A DNA stretch of 6,511 nt. It comes from Alistipes sp. (GTDB lineage: Bacteria > Bacteroidota > Bacteroidia > Bacteroidales > Rikenellaceae). Below are positions 1 to 6,511 of the stretch, in pieces. Location of the stretch: contig JAGBIR010000074.1 of assembly GCA_017934845.1 (NCBI GenBank), positions 1 through 6,511 of the forward strand, written 5' to 3'. Below the pieces are notes generated by a model. The model was not told the DNA's origin, did no database searches, and worked only from the letters and a program-made list of their open reading frames with translations. How positions within the stretch are numbered: the first letter of the stretch is position 1; each line of letters opens with the position of its first letter. The translations under genes and the position numbers were made by a program.

Positions 1-323
1 AGCTCCTCGATCGAGATTTTCTCCTCCTCGATCAATGCTGAGACAACCGACTTATAGGAGTTTTCGAAGTAACGTGTAACTACATTTCCAAGAACGCACT
101 TTGAGTACTCCTCCTGCGAGATAATAGCATAATAGCGATACGTATTACCAAAAACCTCATGGTCAACAAACCCTTTGGCCTCGAGCATACGAACCATTGT
201 CGATACGGTATTAAAGTGAGGTTTGGGCTCATCGTATAACGCAACAATATCCTTTACAAACATTGCTCCTCGCTCCCATAAGAACTGCATTATCTCCTCC
301 TCTTTATTTGTCAACTTTTGCAT
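1..323 (-). CDS. BlaI/MecI/CopY-family transcriptional repressor (3' end beyond window)
   Basis: The 107 complete codons visible begin MQKLTNKEEEIMQFLWERGA and continue through a winged-helix DNA-binding domain. Residues 1-20 resemble helix 1 of BlaI/MecI proteins. The segment PHFNTVSTMVRMLEAKGFV (about 35-53) corresponds to the recognition helix, where family members carry a 'TV.T...RL..KG' pattern, and the wing follows with the YRYYA segment (62-66). Residues from about 71 onward would form the dimerisation helices, and the frame runs off the left edge without a stop. Family members are about 120-130 aa, so perhaps 15-20 residues are missing. Known relatives repress beta-lactamase or other stress operons and are inactivated by a BlaR1-type membrane protease, usually encoded next door, which here would lie outside the window. 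The ATG at 323-321 is the only sensible start and sits about 23 nt below the predicted transcription start, with no Shine-Dalgarno sequence. The regulated target cannot be told from this window. Confidence 0.9.
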   Translation of the reverse strand, partial: MQKLTNKEEEIMQFLWERGAMFVKDIVALYDEPKPHFNTVSTMVRMLEAKGFVDHEVFGNTYRYYAIISQEEYSKCVLGNVVTRYFENSYKSVVSALIEEEKISIEE

Positions 324-352
324 AATTGCAGAGTTTTATTGTTTAACTACCA

Positions 353-382
353 CAAAGGTAACTAAAAAATTTTCACATACAA
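353..382 (-). promoter_or_regulatory. Bacteroides-type promoter for the BlaI-family gene
   Basis: On the minus strand TTG (382-380) is followed after 19 nt by TACCTTTG (360-353), a perfect match to the Bacteroidota sigma factor consensus TTG-N19-TAnnTTTG. Transcription would start near 346, leaving a short leader of about 23 nt before the ATG at 323. The match is read directly from the sequence; promoter activity is inferred. Confidence 0.75.
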
Positions 383-418
383 CTATTTTTCATAGTTTTT
401 CAACTAAAATTTTTAGTT
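360..418. promoter_or_regulatory. Tandem palindromic operator array, probably for the BlaI-family repressor
   Basis: Two perfect palindromes of the form AACTA-N7-TAGTT occur at 402-418 (arms AACTAAAA/TTTTAGTT around one T) and 381-397 (arms AACTAT/ATAGTT around five bases). Their centres, 410 and 389, are exactly 21 bp apart, two turns of B-DNA. A third AACTA half-site at 360-364 keeps the same 21-bp step but has a degraded right half (TTCAC), and it sits between the -33 and -7 elements. The 381-397 site abuts the -33 TTG, so bound repressor dimers would block polymerase. BlaI/MecI proteins are known to bind dyad operators, often in tandem, in their own promoters; assigning these dyads to this repressor is inference. 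Confidence 0.65.
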
Positions 419-433
419 CTAGCTAAAACAAAC

Positions 434-465
434 AAAAAAAAGGCGAGAAATCATCACTCCTCGCC
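434..465 (-). terminator. Rho-independent-type terminator of the suf-tmk-DoxX unit
   Basis: On the minus strand a GGCGAG/CTCGCC stem (465-460 paired with 447-442) encloses a 12-nt loop and is followed at once by eight T residues (441-434). Weak G-T and A-T pairs may extend the stem inward. It lies 33 nt past the stop codon of the DoxX-family gene. The plus-strand side lacks a T tract, so it should act only on minus-strand transcription. It separates this unit from the promoter of the BlaI-family gene. Confidence 0.85.
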
Positions 466-498
466 CCAAAATCATATCGCACATAACATCCGAATACA

Positions 499-1614
499 CT
501 ACTCCATCTCAATCATTCGGCAATTGAATTTATCCTTAATCACGCCATCTTGCAACACGACTAAGCCGTTTCTTGCGCGAAGCATTGTCTTCATAACCGT
601 AGCATCGATATTATAGCATCTGATGGGCTGGCTGCCGCCAAAGCTATGGAAATATACCTCCTCCAGCGGCTCGGGAGTAAGGCACACCACATAGACATCG
701 TTTTGCTCGGCATACTCAATCACGCCACGCAGACGCGCGGCACACTTATCATTAAGTCGGTCAAAATTGGTTACACAAATAAAGTACACAAGGCCCTTAC
801 GAGTTAATATCTCGGTCGTAACATCACCCTCAGCATCGGAAATTAGGAACTCGCTAACCAACGCTTCAACATTCGGCACCTCGTTCTCAACGCGGGTCTC
901 GACCCACTCCCACTTCTCATCGTTCTGCCACTCGGTATCGTCAATTGAAAACTCGCGCAGCTTACCCGTGCGGCGATTACGATATACCAAGACATACTCC
1001 TCCTCAGCCTCCTCAATCTCGTGACGTTGCGAATTAATCATCTCGTAGATATTGGCCCCCTTCTTATAAGGGAGAAAATCCATAATCGGAAGGTTGAAAT
1101 AGCTATACACCCCCACGCCCATCGCAATAGTACAGAACGTAGCTGTAAGAATCAGCTCGCGACGGCTAAACGCAAAGGCACTATGGCGGCGATAGCGATA
1201 CCACACCACAACAACCATTGGCAGGATAAGCAGATTCTTAAAGAAGGTCTGCCACGGCGTAAGTTTCAATGCATCACCGAAGCATCCACAATCCTCAACA
1301 GGAATCCACGTCGCACTCAGGAACGTCAGCACAGTAAAGAATATCATCGACACCAGAGCAAAGATGGAAATAAGGCGTGTACGCACCTTGAAAAACAGCA
1401 TCAAACCCATCATCAACTCGGCACCACACAACCATATCGAGAATATCATACTCGCTGGCATAAGCTCCTCCAAGCCGTAAATCGATAGGTACTCATTGAC
1501 CTTCAATGCCGTCCCCCACGGATCGACCGCTTTTACGAAGCCCGAAAATATAAACACTACAGCCGCAGCGATACGGCAAATGTGTGACAATATATTTAAT
1601 CCTCGCGAAACCAT
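499..1614 (-). CDS. DoxX/MauE-like inner-membrane protein with C-terminal soluble domain (BT_3928-like)
   Basis: This 371-aa protein has an N-terminal membrane part and a soluble C-terminal part. Hydrophobic segments lie at about 11-28, 53-76, 82-103, 124-140 and 152-172. The first contains the DoxX-like FIFSGFVKAVDPWG stretch, and the DCGCFGD motif (108-114), with two cysteines, is characteristic of DoxX/MauE-type membrane proteins. Residues from about 180 onward are acidic and soluble. The strand-helix-strand pattern from about 274 to 360 (GLVYFICV, then VYVVCLT, then GLVVLQDG) resembles a thioredoxin-like fold without a CXXC site. The architecture matches the uncharacterised Bacteroidota proteins I know as the BT_3928 family. 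MauE relatives act in disulfide or maturation chemistry, but no substrate can be named here. The ATG overlaps the tmk stop by one base (TAATG), which suggests translational coupling. It is the last gene before the terminator. Confidence 0.8.
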   Translation of the reverse strand: MVSRGLNILSHICRIAAAVVFIFSGFVKAVDPWGTALKVNEYLSIYGLEELMPASMIFSIWLCGAELMMGLMLFFKVRTRLISIFALVSMIFFTVLTFLSATWIPVEDCGCFGDALKLTPWQTFFKNLLILPMVVVVWYRYRRHSAFAFSRRELILTATFCTIAMGVGVYSYFNLPIMDFLPYKKGANIYEMINSQRHEIEEAEEEYVLVYRNRRTGKLREFSIDDTEWQNDEKWEWVETRVENEVPNVEALVSEFLISDAEGDVTTEILTRKGLVYFICVTNFDRLNDKCAARLRGVIEYAEQNDVYVVCLTPEPLEEVYFHSFGGSQPIRCYNIDATVMKTMLRARNGLVVLQDGVIKDKFNCRMIEME

Positions 1615-2294
1615 TACTTATTAATATAAGGTGTAACAACCTTCATAATTCTTTCGAAAATCACTTCAGGCAAGGCCATTGCACCCTGCTCGCTGCAATC
1701 GACAACGTGCATATTGGCATCATACTCCGCAGCATCGATATATACTCGTCTTACTGCCTGCTGCAAATCGAGTGACTGTTCGTGGATATCCTGCGCACCA
1801 TTCAGATAGTCACGATCATCGCCCGTACGCGCCTCACGCAACTTCCTTTCGGTAAAGGCAAACGGCACATCGAGGAAGAGCGACACATCGGGACGCGGAA
1901 TGGCAAAATAGTCATACTCCAGCGACAAAATCCATTTGCGCAACTTCTCGCGCTCGGCCGGATCGGCTACTTTTGCACACTGATAACCAATGTTGGAATA
2001 TACATAACGGTCGCAAATCACAACCTTACCCTCGTCAATCCATCGGCGAATCATCGCCGCTGCATCGCGACGATCGCCGGCATAGAGCATCGCTACGATA
2101 TATGGATCGACCTGCTCGACACTACCCAACTCGCCACGCAGGAAACGCGCAATCAAATCGCCGAAATAGGGCGCATCGAAACGCGGGAAATGAACATACT
2201 CACTCGGGATGCCCTGCTCGGCAAACATACGTTGCAAATTGGCAATCTGGGTTGATTTTCCACAACCATCTACTCCCTCAAGGACTATAAACAT
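1614..2294 (-). CDS. tmk: Thymidylate (dTMP) kinase
   Basis: Predicted cytoplasmic enzyme that phosphorylates dTMP to dTDP with ATP, an essential step towards dTTP. The 226-aa length is close to the family norm of about 205-225. Visible motifs, numbered from the chosen start, are the P-loop GVDGCGKS (7-14), the FPR nucleotide-binding segment (36-38), the DRY motif (95-97) followed by VYSN, an RPD-SLFLDVP strand (134-144) and an arginine-rich LID region (about 150-164, including R157 and R161). I chose the ATG at 2294 because its product begins MFIVLEGVDG, as family members do. A frame-open TTG at 2315 would add seven residues unlike the family and is disfavoured. The gene follows sufS by 29 nt with no terminator between them and overlaps the next gene by one base. 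Confidence is high for the family; the operon membership is inferred from spacing. Confidence 0.95.
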   Translation of the reverse strand: MFIVLEGVDGCGKSTQIANLQRMFAEQGIPSEYVHFPRFDAPYFGDLIARFLRGELGSVEQVDPYIVAMLYAGDRRDAAAMIRRWIDEGKVVICDRYVYSNIGYQCAKVADPAEREKLRKWILSLEYDYFAIPRPDVSLFLDVPFAFTERKLREARTGDDRDYLNGAQDIHEQSLDLQQAVRRVYIDAAEYDANMHVVDCSEQGAMALPEVIFERIMKVVTPYINK

Positions 2295-2323
2295 ATAATT
2301 TAAGTTTGTTAGCAAATCTTATT

Positions 2324-3541
2324 CTATCGCAGCATACGCACCGCTCGCTGCACGCCTGCGACCAAAGCCTCAACATCGGTCCGCGTATTATACATAGCAA
2401 ACGAGGCTCGGCACATTCCCGTAATACCATAGTGCGTCATCACCGGCTCGGCACAATGCTGACCCGTACGAATCGCCACGCCAAGTTTATCGAGAATCAT
2501 ACCCACATCGTAATGATGCACACCCTCGACATTAAACGACACGATTGAGCATTTTTCGGGAGTTGTACCATATATCCTCAACCCCTCAACCTCCGAGAGT
2601 AGCTCCTCGGCATAGCGCGTTAGCTCCGCTTCGTGCTGTTCTACGGCCGCCAAATCCAAATTATTCAAATAGCGTACAGCCTCGCCCAGCGTGATAGTAT
2701 CGACATAGTTAGCCGTACCCGCCTCGAACTTTAGCGGCAATGGAGCATAAGTCGTCTTGGCAAATGAGACACGATCGACCATATCGCCACCGCACAAGAA
2801 TGGTGGCATCTGCTCCAAAATCTCGCGCTTACCATACAGCACTCCCGTTCCCGTAGGGCCATAGAGTTTATGCCCCGAGAAGGCATAGAAATCGCAATCC
2901 AACTCGGCTACATTAACTCCGCCATGCACCACGCCTTGACAGCCATCTACCGTAACCAAAGCTCCCGCGGCGTGTGCCTTTTGGATTATACATCGCAAAT
3001 CGGGACGTGTTCCCAAAGTGTTGGAAGCCTGCGTAACGGCAACCATTCGTGTACGGTCGTCGAGCAAATGGTCCAACATATCAGTTTTCAAAGCGCCCTC
3101 GTCATCAAACTCAAGCACTCGAATCTCGACCCCCTTGCGCTCTGCAATGAGCTGCCACGGAACGATATTCGAATGATGCTCCATCTCGCTGATGATAATA
3201 TTATCGCCCTTAGAGAGGAACTTCTCGCCCCAAGCATAGGCCACCGTATTGAGCGACGCAGTAGCTCCGGCAGTAAAAATAACCTCCTCACGATGTGCCG
3301 CACCGATAAACTCGCACACCATGTCACGTGCCGCCTCGTACATTCGCGTAGCCTCATCCGAGAGATGATGCACTCCACGATGGATATTGGCATTGCACTC
3401 GCGATAGATACGCTCCACGCACTGAATCACACACTCGGGCTTTTGAGCCGTAGCTCCGCTGTCGAGATAGACCAGCGGCTTACCATTCACCTCGCGCCCC
3501 AGAATCGGGAAATCCCTTCGTATGGTATCTACGTCAAACAT
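2324..3541 (-). CDS. sufS: SufS cysteine desulfurase (PLP-dependent, group II)
   Basis: Converts L-cysteine to L-alanine and passes the sulfur as a persulfide to the SufBCD scaffold in the cytoplasm. The 405 residues compare with 406 in E. coli SufS and begin MFDVDTIRRDFPIL. The PLP Schiff-base lysine is K225 in the SGHKLYGPTG motif (222-231), and the persulfide-forming cysteine is C363 in RTGQHCAEP. Both are one residue below the E. coli positions K226 and C364. Also visible are the EMEHHSN segment (119-125) and VDGCQ (198-202), holding the cofactor-contacting Asp199 and Gln202. The ATG at 3541 starts one base after the sufD stop, giving tight coupling; a TTG at 3556 would add MNCCK and overlap sufD, so I rejected it. 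No SufE or SufU sulfur acceptor is encoded nearby in this window. Confidence 0.97.
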   Translation of the reverse strand: MFDVDTIRRDFPILGREVNGKPLVYLDSGATAQKPECVIQCVERIYRECNANIHRGVHHLSDEATRMYEAARDMVCEFIGAAHREEVIFTAGATASLNTVAYAWGEKFLSKGDNIIISEMEHHSNIVPWQLIAERKGVEIRVLEFDDEGALKTDMLDHLLDDRTRMVAVTQASNTLGTRPDLRCIIQKAHAAGALVTVDGCQGVVHGGVNVAELDCDFYAFSGHKLYGPTGTGVLYGKREILEQMPPFLCGGDMVDRVSFAKTTYAPLPLKFEAGTANYVDTITLGEAVRYLNNLDLAAVEQHEAELTRYAEELLSEVEGLRIYGTTPEKCSIVSFNVEGVHHYDVGMILDKLGVAIRTGQHCAEPVMTHYGITGMCRASFAMYNTRTDVEALVAGVQRAVRMLR

Positions 3542-3542
3542 C

Positions 3543-4373
3543 TTACAACAATTCAAGTTTTGCAGTCATCTCCTCGGCCAGCACCTCACCTAAAGAGCCC
3601 AGCGGCAATACTATATCGCGCACAAAGCCATCAATTTGCAGACGTTTTGCATGCGCCTCCGACAGACCGCGCTGACGCATATAAAGGATAGCATCGCCAT
3701 CCAGCTGTCCCACCGTTGCACCGTGAGAACACTTCACATCGTCGGCATAAATCTCCAACTGCGGTTTTGTTACAATATGCGCCTCACGCCCGATCTCAAT
3801 ATTGCGGCTCGTTTGGCGTGCATCGGTACGCTGCGCATCCTGCGCCACATAAACCATTCCGTTAAACTCACCAAAAGCCTTACCGCCGGCAATACCTTTG
3901 ATAAGCGAGTCACTCTGGCAATCAGCCGACATATGGTTTACCCTTACTCCCATTCGCTGACGCTCCTCACCGCCTGCAATAAAGGCTCCACGCAACTGAT
4001 TCGAGGCGTTTCGGCCATTCAAATCGACGGTATAGTCGGCAATGGCATCGCCCAAGACAATAGTGGTAAATTCGCATCGGCTGTCGGCCTGCTGATTAAC
4101 CTTGCACTCCACAAAGCCTCCGCCCAAGATCACCTGCACAACCTTCAGCACAGAATTCTGCGCCAAATCGAAATTCAGGCGTACCGTGTCGTTGTTGCGA
4201 TGCACAACGATAAGCGAACGCTGCATCTGCTCACCAAGCACACAATCGCTATCGGTCGGATTTACCCAAACCTCCGACTTTGCGCCCTCGGCCAATACAA
4301 CCTCACCCATCGCGGGCAACGTTCCGCCTTCGGTGTTTACACCCTGCTCTTGAATATAGTCAAGCAATCCCAT
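3543..4373 (-). CDS. sufD: SufD, Fe-S cluster scaffold subunit (short form)
   Basis: SufD pairs with SufB and two SufC ATPases to form the SufBC2D scaffold on which Fe-S clusters are built. The family signature lies near the C-terminus: KPQLEIYADDVKCSHGATVG (203-222), followed by YMRQRGLSEAHA and a C-terminal helical region that would bind SufC. His217 in CSHGAT aligns with the essential His360 of E. coli SufD; 59 residues follow it, compared with 63 in E. coli. The middle (about 50-200) is the beta-helix core. The protein is only 276 aa, against 423 in E. coli, and the deficit is at the N-terminus. sufC lies directly upstream, so no space exists for a missing piece. I chose the ATG at 4373, four bases after the sufC stop and just after AGAGGA. 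Another ATG at 4409 would overlap sufC by 32 nt and add 12 residues, and it cannot be excluded. Confidence 0.93.
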   Translation of the reverse strand: MGLLDYIQEQGVNTEGGTLPAMGEVVLAEGAKSEVWVNPTDSDCVLGEQMQRSLIVVHRNNDTVRLNFDLAQNSVLKVVQVILGGGFVECKVNQQADSRCEFTTIVLGDAIADYTVDLNGRNASNQLRGAFIAGGEERQRMGVRVNHMSADCQSDSLIKGIAGGKAFGEFNGMVYVAQDAQRTDARQTSRNIEIGREAHIVTKPQLEIYADDVKCSHGATVGQLDGDAILYMRQRGLSEAHAKRLQIDGFVRDIVLPLGSLGEVLAEEMTAKLELL

Positions 4374-4377
4374 TCCT

Positions 4378-5130
4378 CTACTCCTTATGCTCGTTAATAA
4401 GCCAATCATAACCCTCTTTCTCCAGCTTCAGAGCCAGCGATTTATCGCCCGAATAGATAATACGGCCATTATAGAGGACGTGGACATAATCGGGCACGAT
4501 ATAATCCAGCAATCGCTGATAGTGGGTAATGACGATAGTTGCATTCTCTGGGGTGTGCAACTTTGTAACACCCGTAGCAACAATTCGCAGCGCATCGATA
4601 TCGAGGCCCGAATCGGTCTCATCCAACACGGCAAGCGCGGGATTGAGCATCGCCATCTGGAAAATCTCATTTTTCTTCTTCTCGCCACCCGAGAAACCCT
4701 CATTTACGGCGCGCGACGTAAGTTTTGAATCCAACTCCACGACCTTGCTCTTCTCACGCATAAGGCGCAGGAACTCGCCCGCCGACAAAGGCTCCTCACC
4801 ACGGAACTTGCGTTGCTCATTTACGGCCATCTTCATAAAGTTAGCCATCGTAACGCCGGGAATCTCCACCGGATACTGAAAGCCGAGGAACAAACCCATA
4901 CGGGCGCGATCCTCAATCGACATCTCCAGTAGATTCTGACCCATAAACTCTACCGAACCTTCGGTTACGGTAAACTTATCATTGCCGGCCAGCACCGAAG
5001 CAAAGGTACTCTTACCCGAGCCATTAGGGCCCATGATGGCGTGTACTTCGCCGGGCTTAACCTCGAAGTTAATGCCCTTCAAAATCTCCTTATCGCCAAC
5101 CGACGCATGTAAATTTTTAACTGTAAGCAT
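4378..5130 (-). CDS. sufC: SufC, Fe-S cluster assembly ATPase
   Basis: Soluble ABC-type ATPase of the SufBCD complex; its ATP-driven dimerisation reshapes the SufB-SufD scaffold during cluster building. At 250 aa it has normal family length. All ABC motifs are present: Walker A GPNGSGKST (34-42, K40), Q-loop Q85 in GFQYP, signature FSGGEKKKNE (146-155), Walker B LAVLDETD (166-173, catalytic E171), D-loop SGLD (174-177) and switch His203 in THYQRLLDY. The FSGGEKK-NE signature and DETDSGLDIDAL are specific for SufC rather than transport ATPases, and no membrane partner is nearby. The ATG at 5130 is preceded by an A-rich stretch and no Shine-Dalgarno sequence. It lies 88 nt below the sufB stop and four bases above sufD. 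Confidence 0.97.
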   Translation of the reverse strand: MLTVKNLHASVGDKEILKGINFEVKPGEVHAIMGPNGSGKSTFASVLAGNDKFTVTEGSVEFMGQNLLEMSIEDRARMGLFLGFQYPVEIPGVTMANFMKMAVNEQRKFRGEEPLSAGEFLRLMREKSKVVELDSKLTSRAVNEGFSGGEKKKNEIFQMAMLNPALAVLDETDSGLDIDALRIVATGVTKLHTPENATIVITHYQRLLDYIVPDYVHVLYNGRIIYSGDKSLALKLEKEGYDWLINEHKE

Positions 5131-5218
5131 ATATTGTATTTTTTCTTATTATCGTTATTTAGGTAGTGTTAAATCAATCTTCAATTCTGAATTTTGAATT
5201 TTAAATTCTTAATCCCCA
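5131..5218. other. AT-rich sufB-sufC spacer
   Basis: This 88-nt gap is much longer than the other junctions of the unit (-1 to 29 nt). It is very AT-rich, with an A-rich run just before the sufC start on the minus strand. I see no TAnnTTTG promoter, no stem with a T tract and no small ORF in it, so read-through from sufB is the simplest model. Its repeat content is listed separately. Confidence 0.6.
5183..5208. repeat. Nested GAATT palindromes and tandem 7-mers
   Basis: Within the sufB-sufC spacer, AATTC-T-GAATT (5183-5193) and GAATTT-T-AAATTC (5196-5208) are near-adjacent short palindromes, and GAATTTT is repeated in tandem (5189-5195 and 5196-5202). The pattern is read directly from the sequence. 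Whether it is a regulatory element, a family of intergenic repeats or low-complexity drift is unknown. Confidence 0.5.
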
Positions 5219-6511
5219 CTATCCTACCGAGCCCTCAAGGCTTAGGGCCAAGAGTTTCTGAGCCTCTACGGCAAACTCCATCGGCAGCTTTGCCAACACC
5301 TCGCGGGCATAGCCATTCACAATCAGGCCTACGGCATCCTCGGTCGATAGTCCTCGCTGATTACAGTAGAAGAGCTGCTCCTCCGAGATCTTCGATGTCG
5401 TAGCCTCGTGCTCCAACACTGCCGTAGGATTATACGACTCCACAACAGGGAAGGTGTGCGCACCGCACCTGTCGCCAATCAACAGCGAATCACACTGCGA
5501 ATAGTTGCGTGCATTTTCGGCACCCTTCGACACCTTCACCAAGCCGCGATAAGCATTCTGGCTTCGTCCGGCCGAGATACCCTTCGACACTATTCGGCTA
5601 CGTGTGTTGCGACCAATGTGTATCATCTTTGTTCCCGTATCGGCCTGTTGGAAATTGTTTGTCATTGCCACCGAATAGAACTCGCCCACCGAGTTATCGC
5701 CCAGCAGCACACAGCTCGGATACTTCCATGTAATAGCCGAGCCTGTTTCGACCTGCGTCCACGACAAGCGACCATTCTCGCGGCACATACCGCGCTTCGT
5801 GACGAAGTTATAGATTCCGCCCTTGCCATCCTTATCACCCGGATACCAATTCTGAACGGTAGAGTACTTTACTTCGGCATCCTTCTCCACTATGATCTCA
5901 ACGACAGCAGCGTGCAACTGATTCTCATCGCGGCGTGGCGCAGTACAACCCTCAAGGTAGCTCACATAAGCACCCTCGTCGGCAACAAGCAACGTACGCT
6001 CAAACTGGCCCGTACCTTCGGCATTTATACGGAAATAGGTCGATAGTTCCATCGGGCAGCGCACCCCCTTCGGGATGTAGCAGAACGAGCCATCAGAGAA
6101 TACTGCCGCGTTCAATGCCGCATAGAAGTTATCGGTATAGGGGACAACCGAGCCAAGATATTTCTTAATCAATTCGGGATATTCGCGTATTGCCTCCGAA
6201 ATAGAACAGAAGATAATACCCTTCTCGGCCAAAGTCTCACGGAAAGTAGTTTTTACCGACACCGAGTCCATAACCGCATCAACAGCCACGCCCGCCAGAG
6301 CCATCTGCTCCTCCAAAGGAATACCCAGCTTGTCGAACGTACGCTTCAACTCGGGATCAACCTCGTCCATCGAGCCCAACTTCTTCTTGGGCTTCGGTGC
6401 AGCGTAATATATGATATCTTGAAAATCAATCTCGGGGATATCGAGATGCGCCCAAGTGGGCAGTTTCATAGTCTGCCAATGGCGGAACGCCTTCAGACGA
6501 CGCTCCAGCAT
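5219..6511 (-). CDS. sufB: SufB, Fe-S cluster scaffold subunit (5' end beyond window)
   Basis: Core scaffold of the SufBC2D complex, on which sulfur from SufS and iron are assembled into a cluster. The 430 residues visible include [18 protein letters not shown] (189-206), [11 protein letters not shown] (216-226) and the C-terminal block [18 protein letters not shown] (336-353), [17 protein letters not shown] (367-383) and SLEGSVG at the end. Cys340 aligns from the C-terminus with the essential Cys405 of E. coli SufB, and Glu369 with Glu434. The methionine at the right edge is not the true start: the sequence [15 protein letters not shown] is an internal region that family members precede with roughly 50-65 residues. 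The gene is therefore cut by the window. It is the most upstream gene seen and its promoter is outside. Confidence 0.97.
   Translation of the reverse strand: MLERRLKAFRHWQTMKLPTWAHLDIPEIDFQDIIYYAAPKPKKKLGSMDEVDPELKRTFDKLGIPLEEQMALAGVAVDAVMDSVSVKTTFRETLAEKGIIFCSISEAIREYPELIKKYLGSVVPYTDNFYAALNAAVFSDGSFCYIPKGVRCPMELSTYFRINAEGTGQFERTLLVADEGAYVSYLEGCTAPRRDENQLHAAVVEIIVEKDAEVKYSTVQNWYPGDKDGKGGIYNFVTKRGMCRENGRLSWTQVETGSAITWKYPSCVLLGDNSVGEFYSVAMTNNFQQADTGTKMIHIGRNTRSRIVSKGISAGRSQNAYRGLVKVSKGAENARNYSQCDSLLIGDRCGAHTFPVVESYNPTAVLEHEATTSKISEEQLFYCNQRGLSTEDAVGLIVNGYAREVLAKLPMEFAVEAQKLLALSLEGSVG

Noticed and set aside
223..426. A 67-codon plus-strand frame over the blaI promoter region.
   Set aside because: It runs antisense to the start of the BlaI-family gene and through its promoter and operators, and it is low-complexity and serine/phenylalanine rich with no family resemblance.
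2295..2315. A TTG start for tmk at 2315.
   Set aside because: It adds seven residues not expected in dTMP kinases, whereas the ATG at 2294 gives the normal MFIVLEG beginning.
2295..2323. A weak hairpin between sufS and tmk as a possible terminator.
   Set aside because: Only about four consecutive A-T/G-C pairs form, with no T tract, so it is unlikely to stop transcription.
3542..3556. A TTG start for sufS at 3556.
   Set aside because: It would overlap the end of sufD and add MNCCK; the ATG at 3541 gives a product collinear with E. coli SufS.
2870..3691. A 273-codon open frame on the plus strand opposite sufS and the end of sufD.
   Set aside because: It lies wholly antisense to strongly recognisable genes, its product has no recognisable family or domain, and it has no visible promoter. 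It is a shadow of the coding strand, as are the other plus-strand frames at 1021-1488, 1782-2255, 3636-4397 and 5408-6046.
6509..6511. The ATG at the right edge as the start of sufB.
   Set aside because: The sequence after it matches an internal part of SufB, and Cys340 would then be 65 residues short of the E. coli position. The gene continues past the window.

Overview
This window looks like a chromosomal segment of a member of the Bacteroidota, probably order Bacteroidales. A Rikenellaceae/Alistipes-like source fits the roughly 50% GC coding sequence and AT-rich spacers, but the genus is a guess. Three things point to the phylum: a promoter matching the Bacteroides-type consensus (TTG, 19 nt, TAnnTTTG), start codons that mostly lack a Shine-Dalgarno sequence, and a predicted inner-membrane protein of the DoxX type with a C-terminal extension typical of that group. 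All genes that can be supported lie on the minus strand; I found no RNA genes, insertion sequences or CRISPR arrays.

Read in the direction of transcription (from position 6511 down to 1), the window starts inside sufB (5' end outside the window). It continues through sufC, sufD, sufS, tmk and a DoxX-family membrane protein gene. The first four encode the SufBCD iron-sulfur cluster scaffold/ATPase and its cysteine desulfurase SufS. tmk (dTMP kinase) and the membrane protein gene follow with a 29-nt gap and a 1-nt stop/start overlap, so all six genes probably form one transcription unit. The only sizeable internal gap is an 88-nt AT-rich spacer between sufB and sufC, which carries short GAATT-type repeats. 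A rho-independent-type hairpin with an 8-T tract ends the unit at 465-434.

Beyond the terminator, a new promoter drives a BlaI/MecI-family repressor gene that runs off the left edge. Its promoter region carries two perfect 17-nt palindromes of the form AACTA-N7-TAGTT, centred exactly 21 bp apart. A third, degenerate copy lies a further 21 bp downstream, inside the promoter spacer. This is probably an autoregulatory operator array. A BlaR1/M56-type sensor protease gene would be expected just outside the window.

The main functional story is ordinary Fe-S cluster assembly. The less ordinary points are a SufD about 143 residues shorter at the N-terminus than E. coli SufD, the coupling of suf genes to tmk and a membrane protein, and the phased operator array. 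I do not see a wholly undescribed system here.
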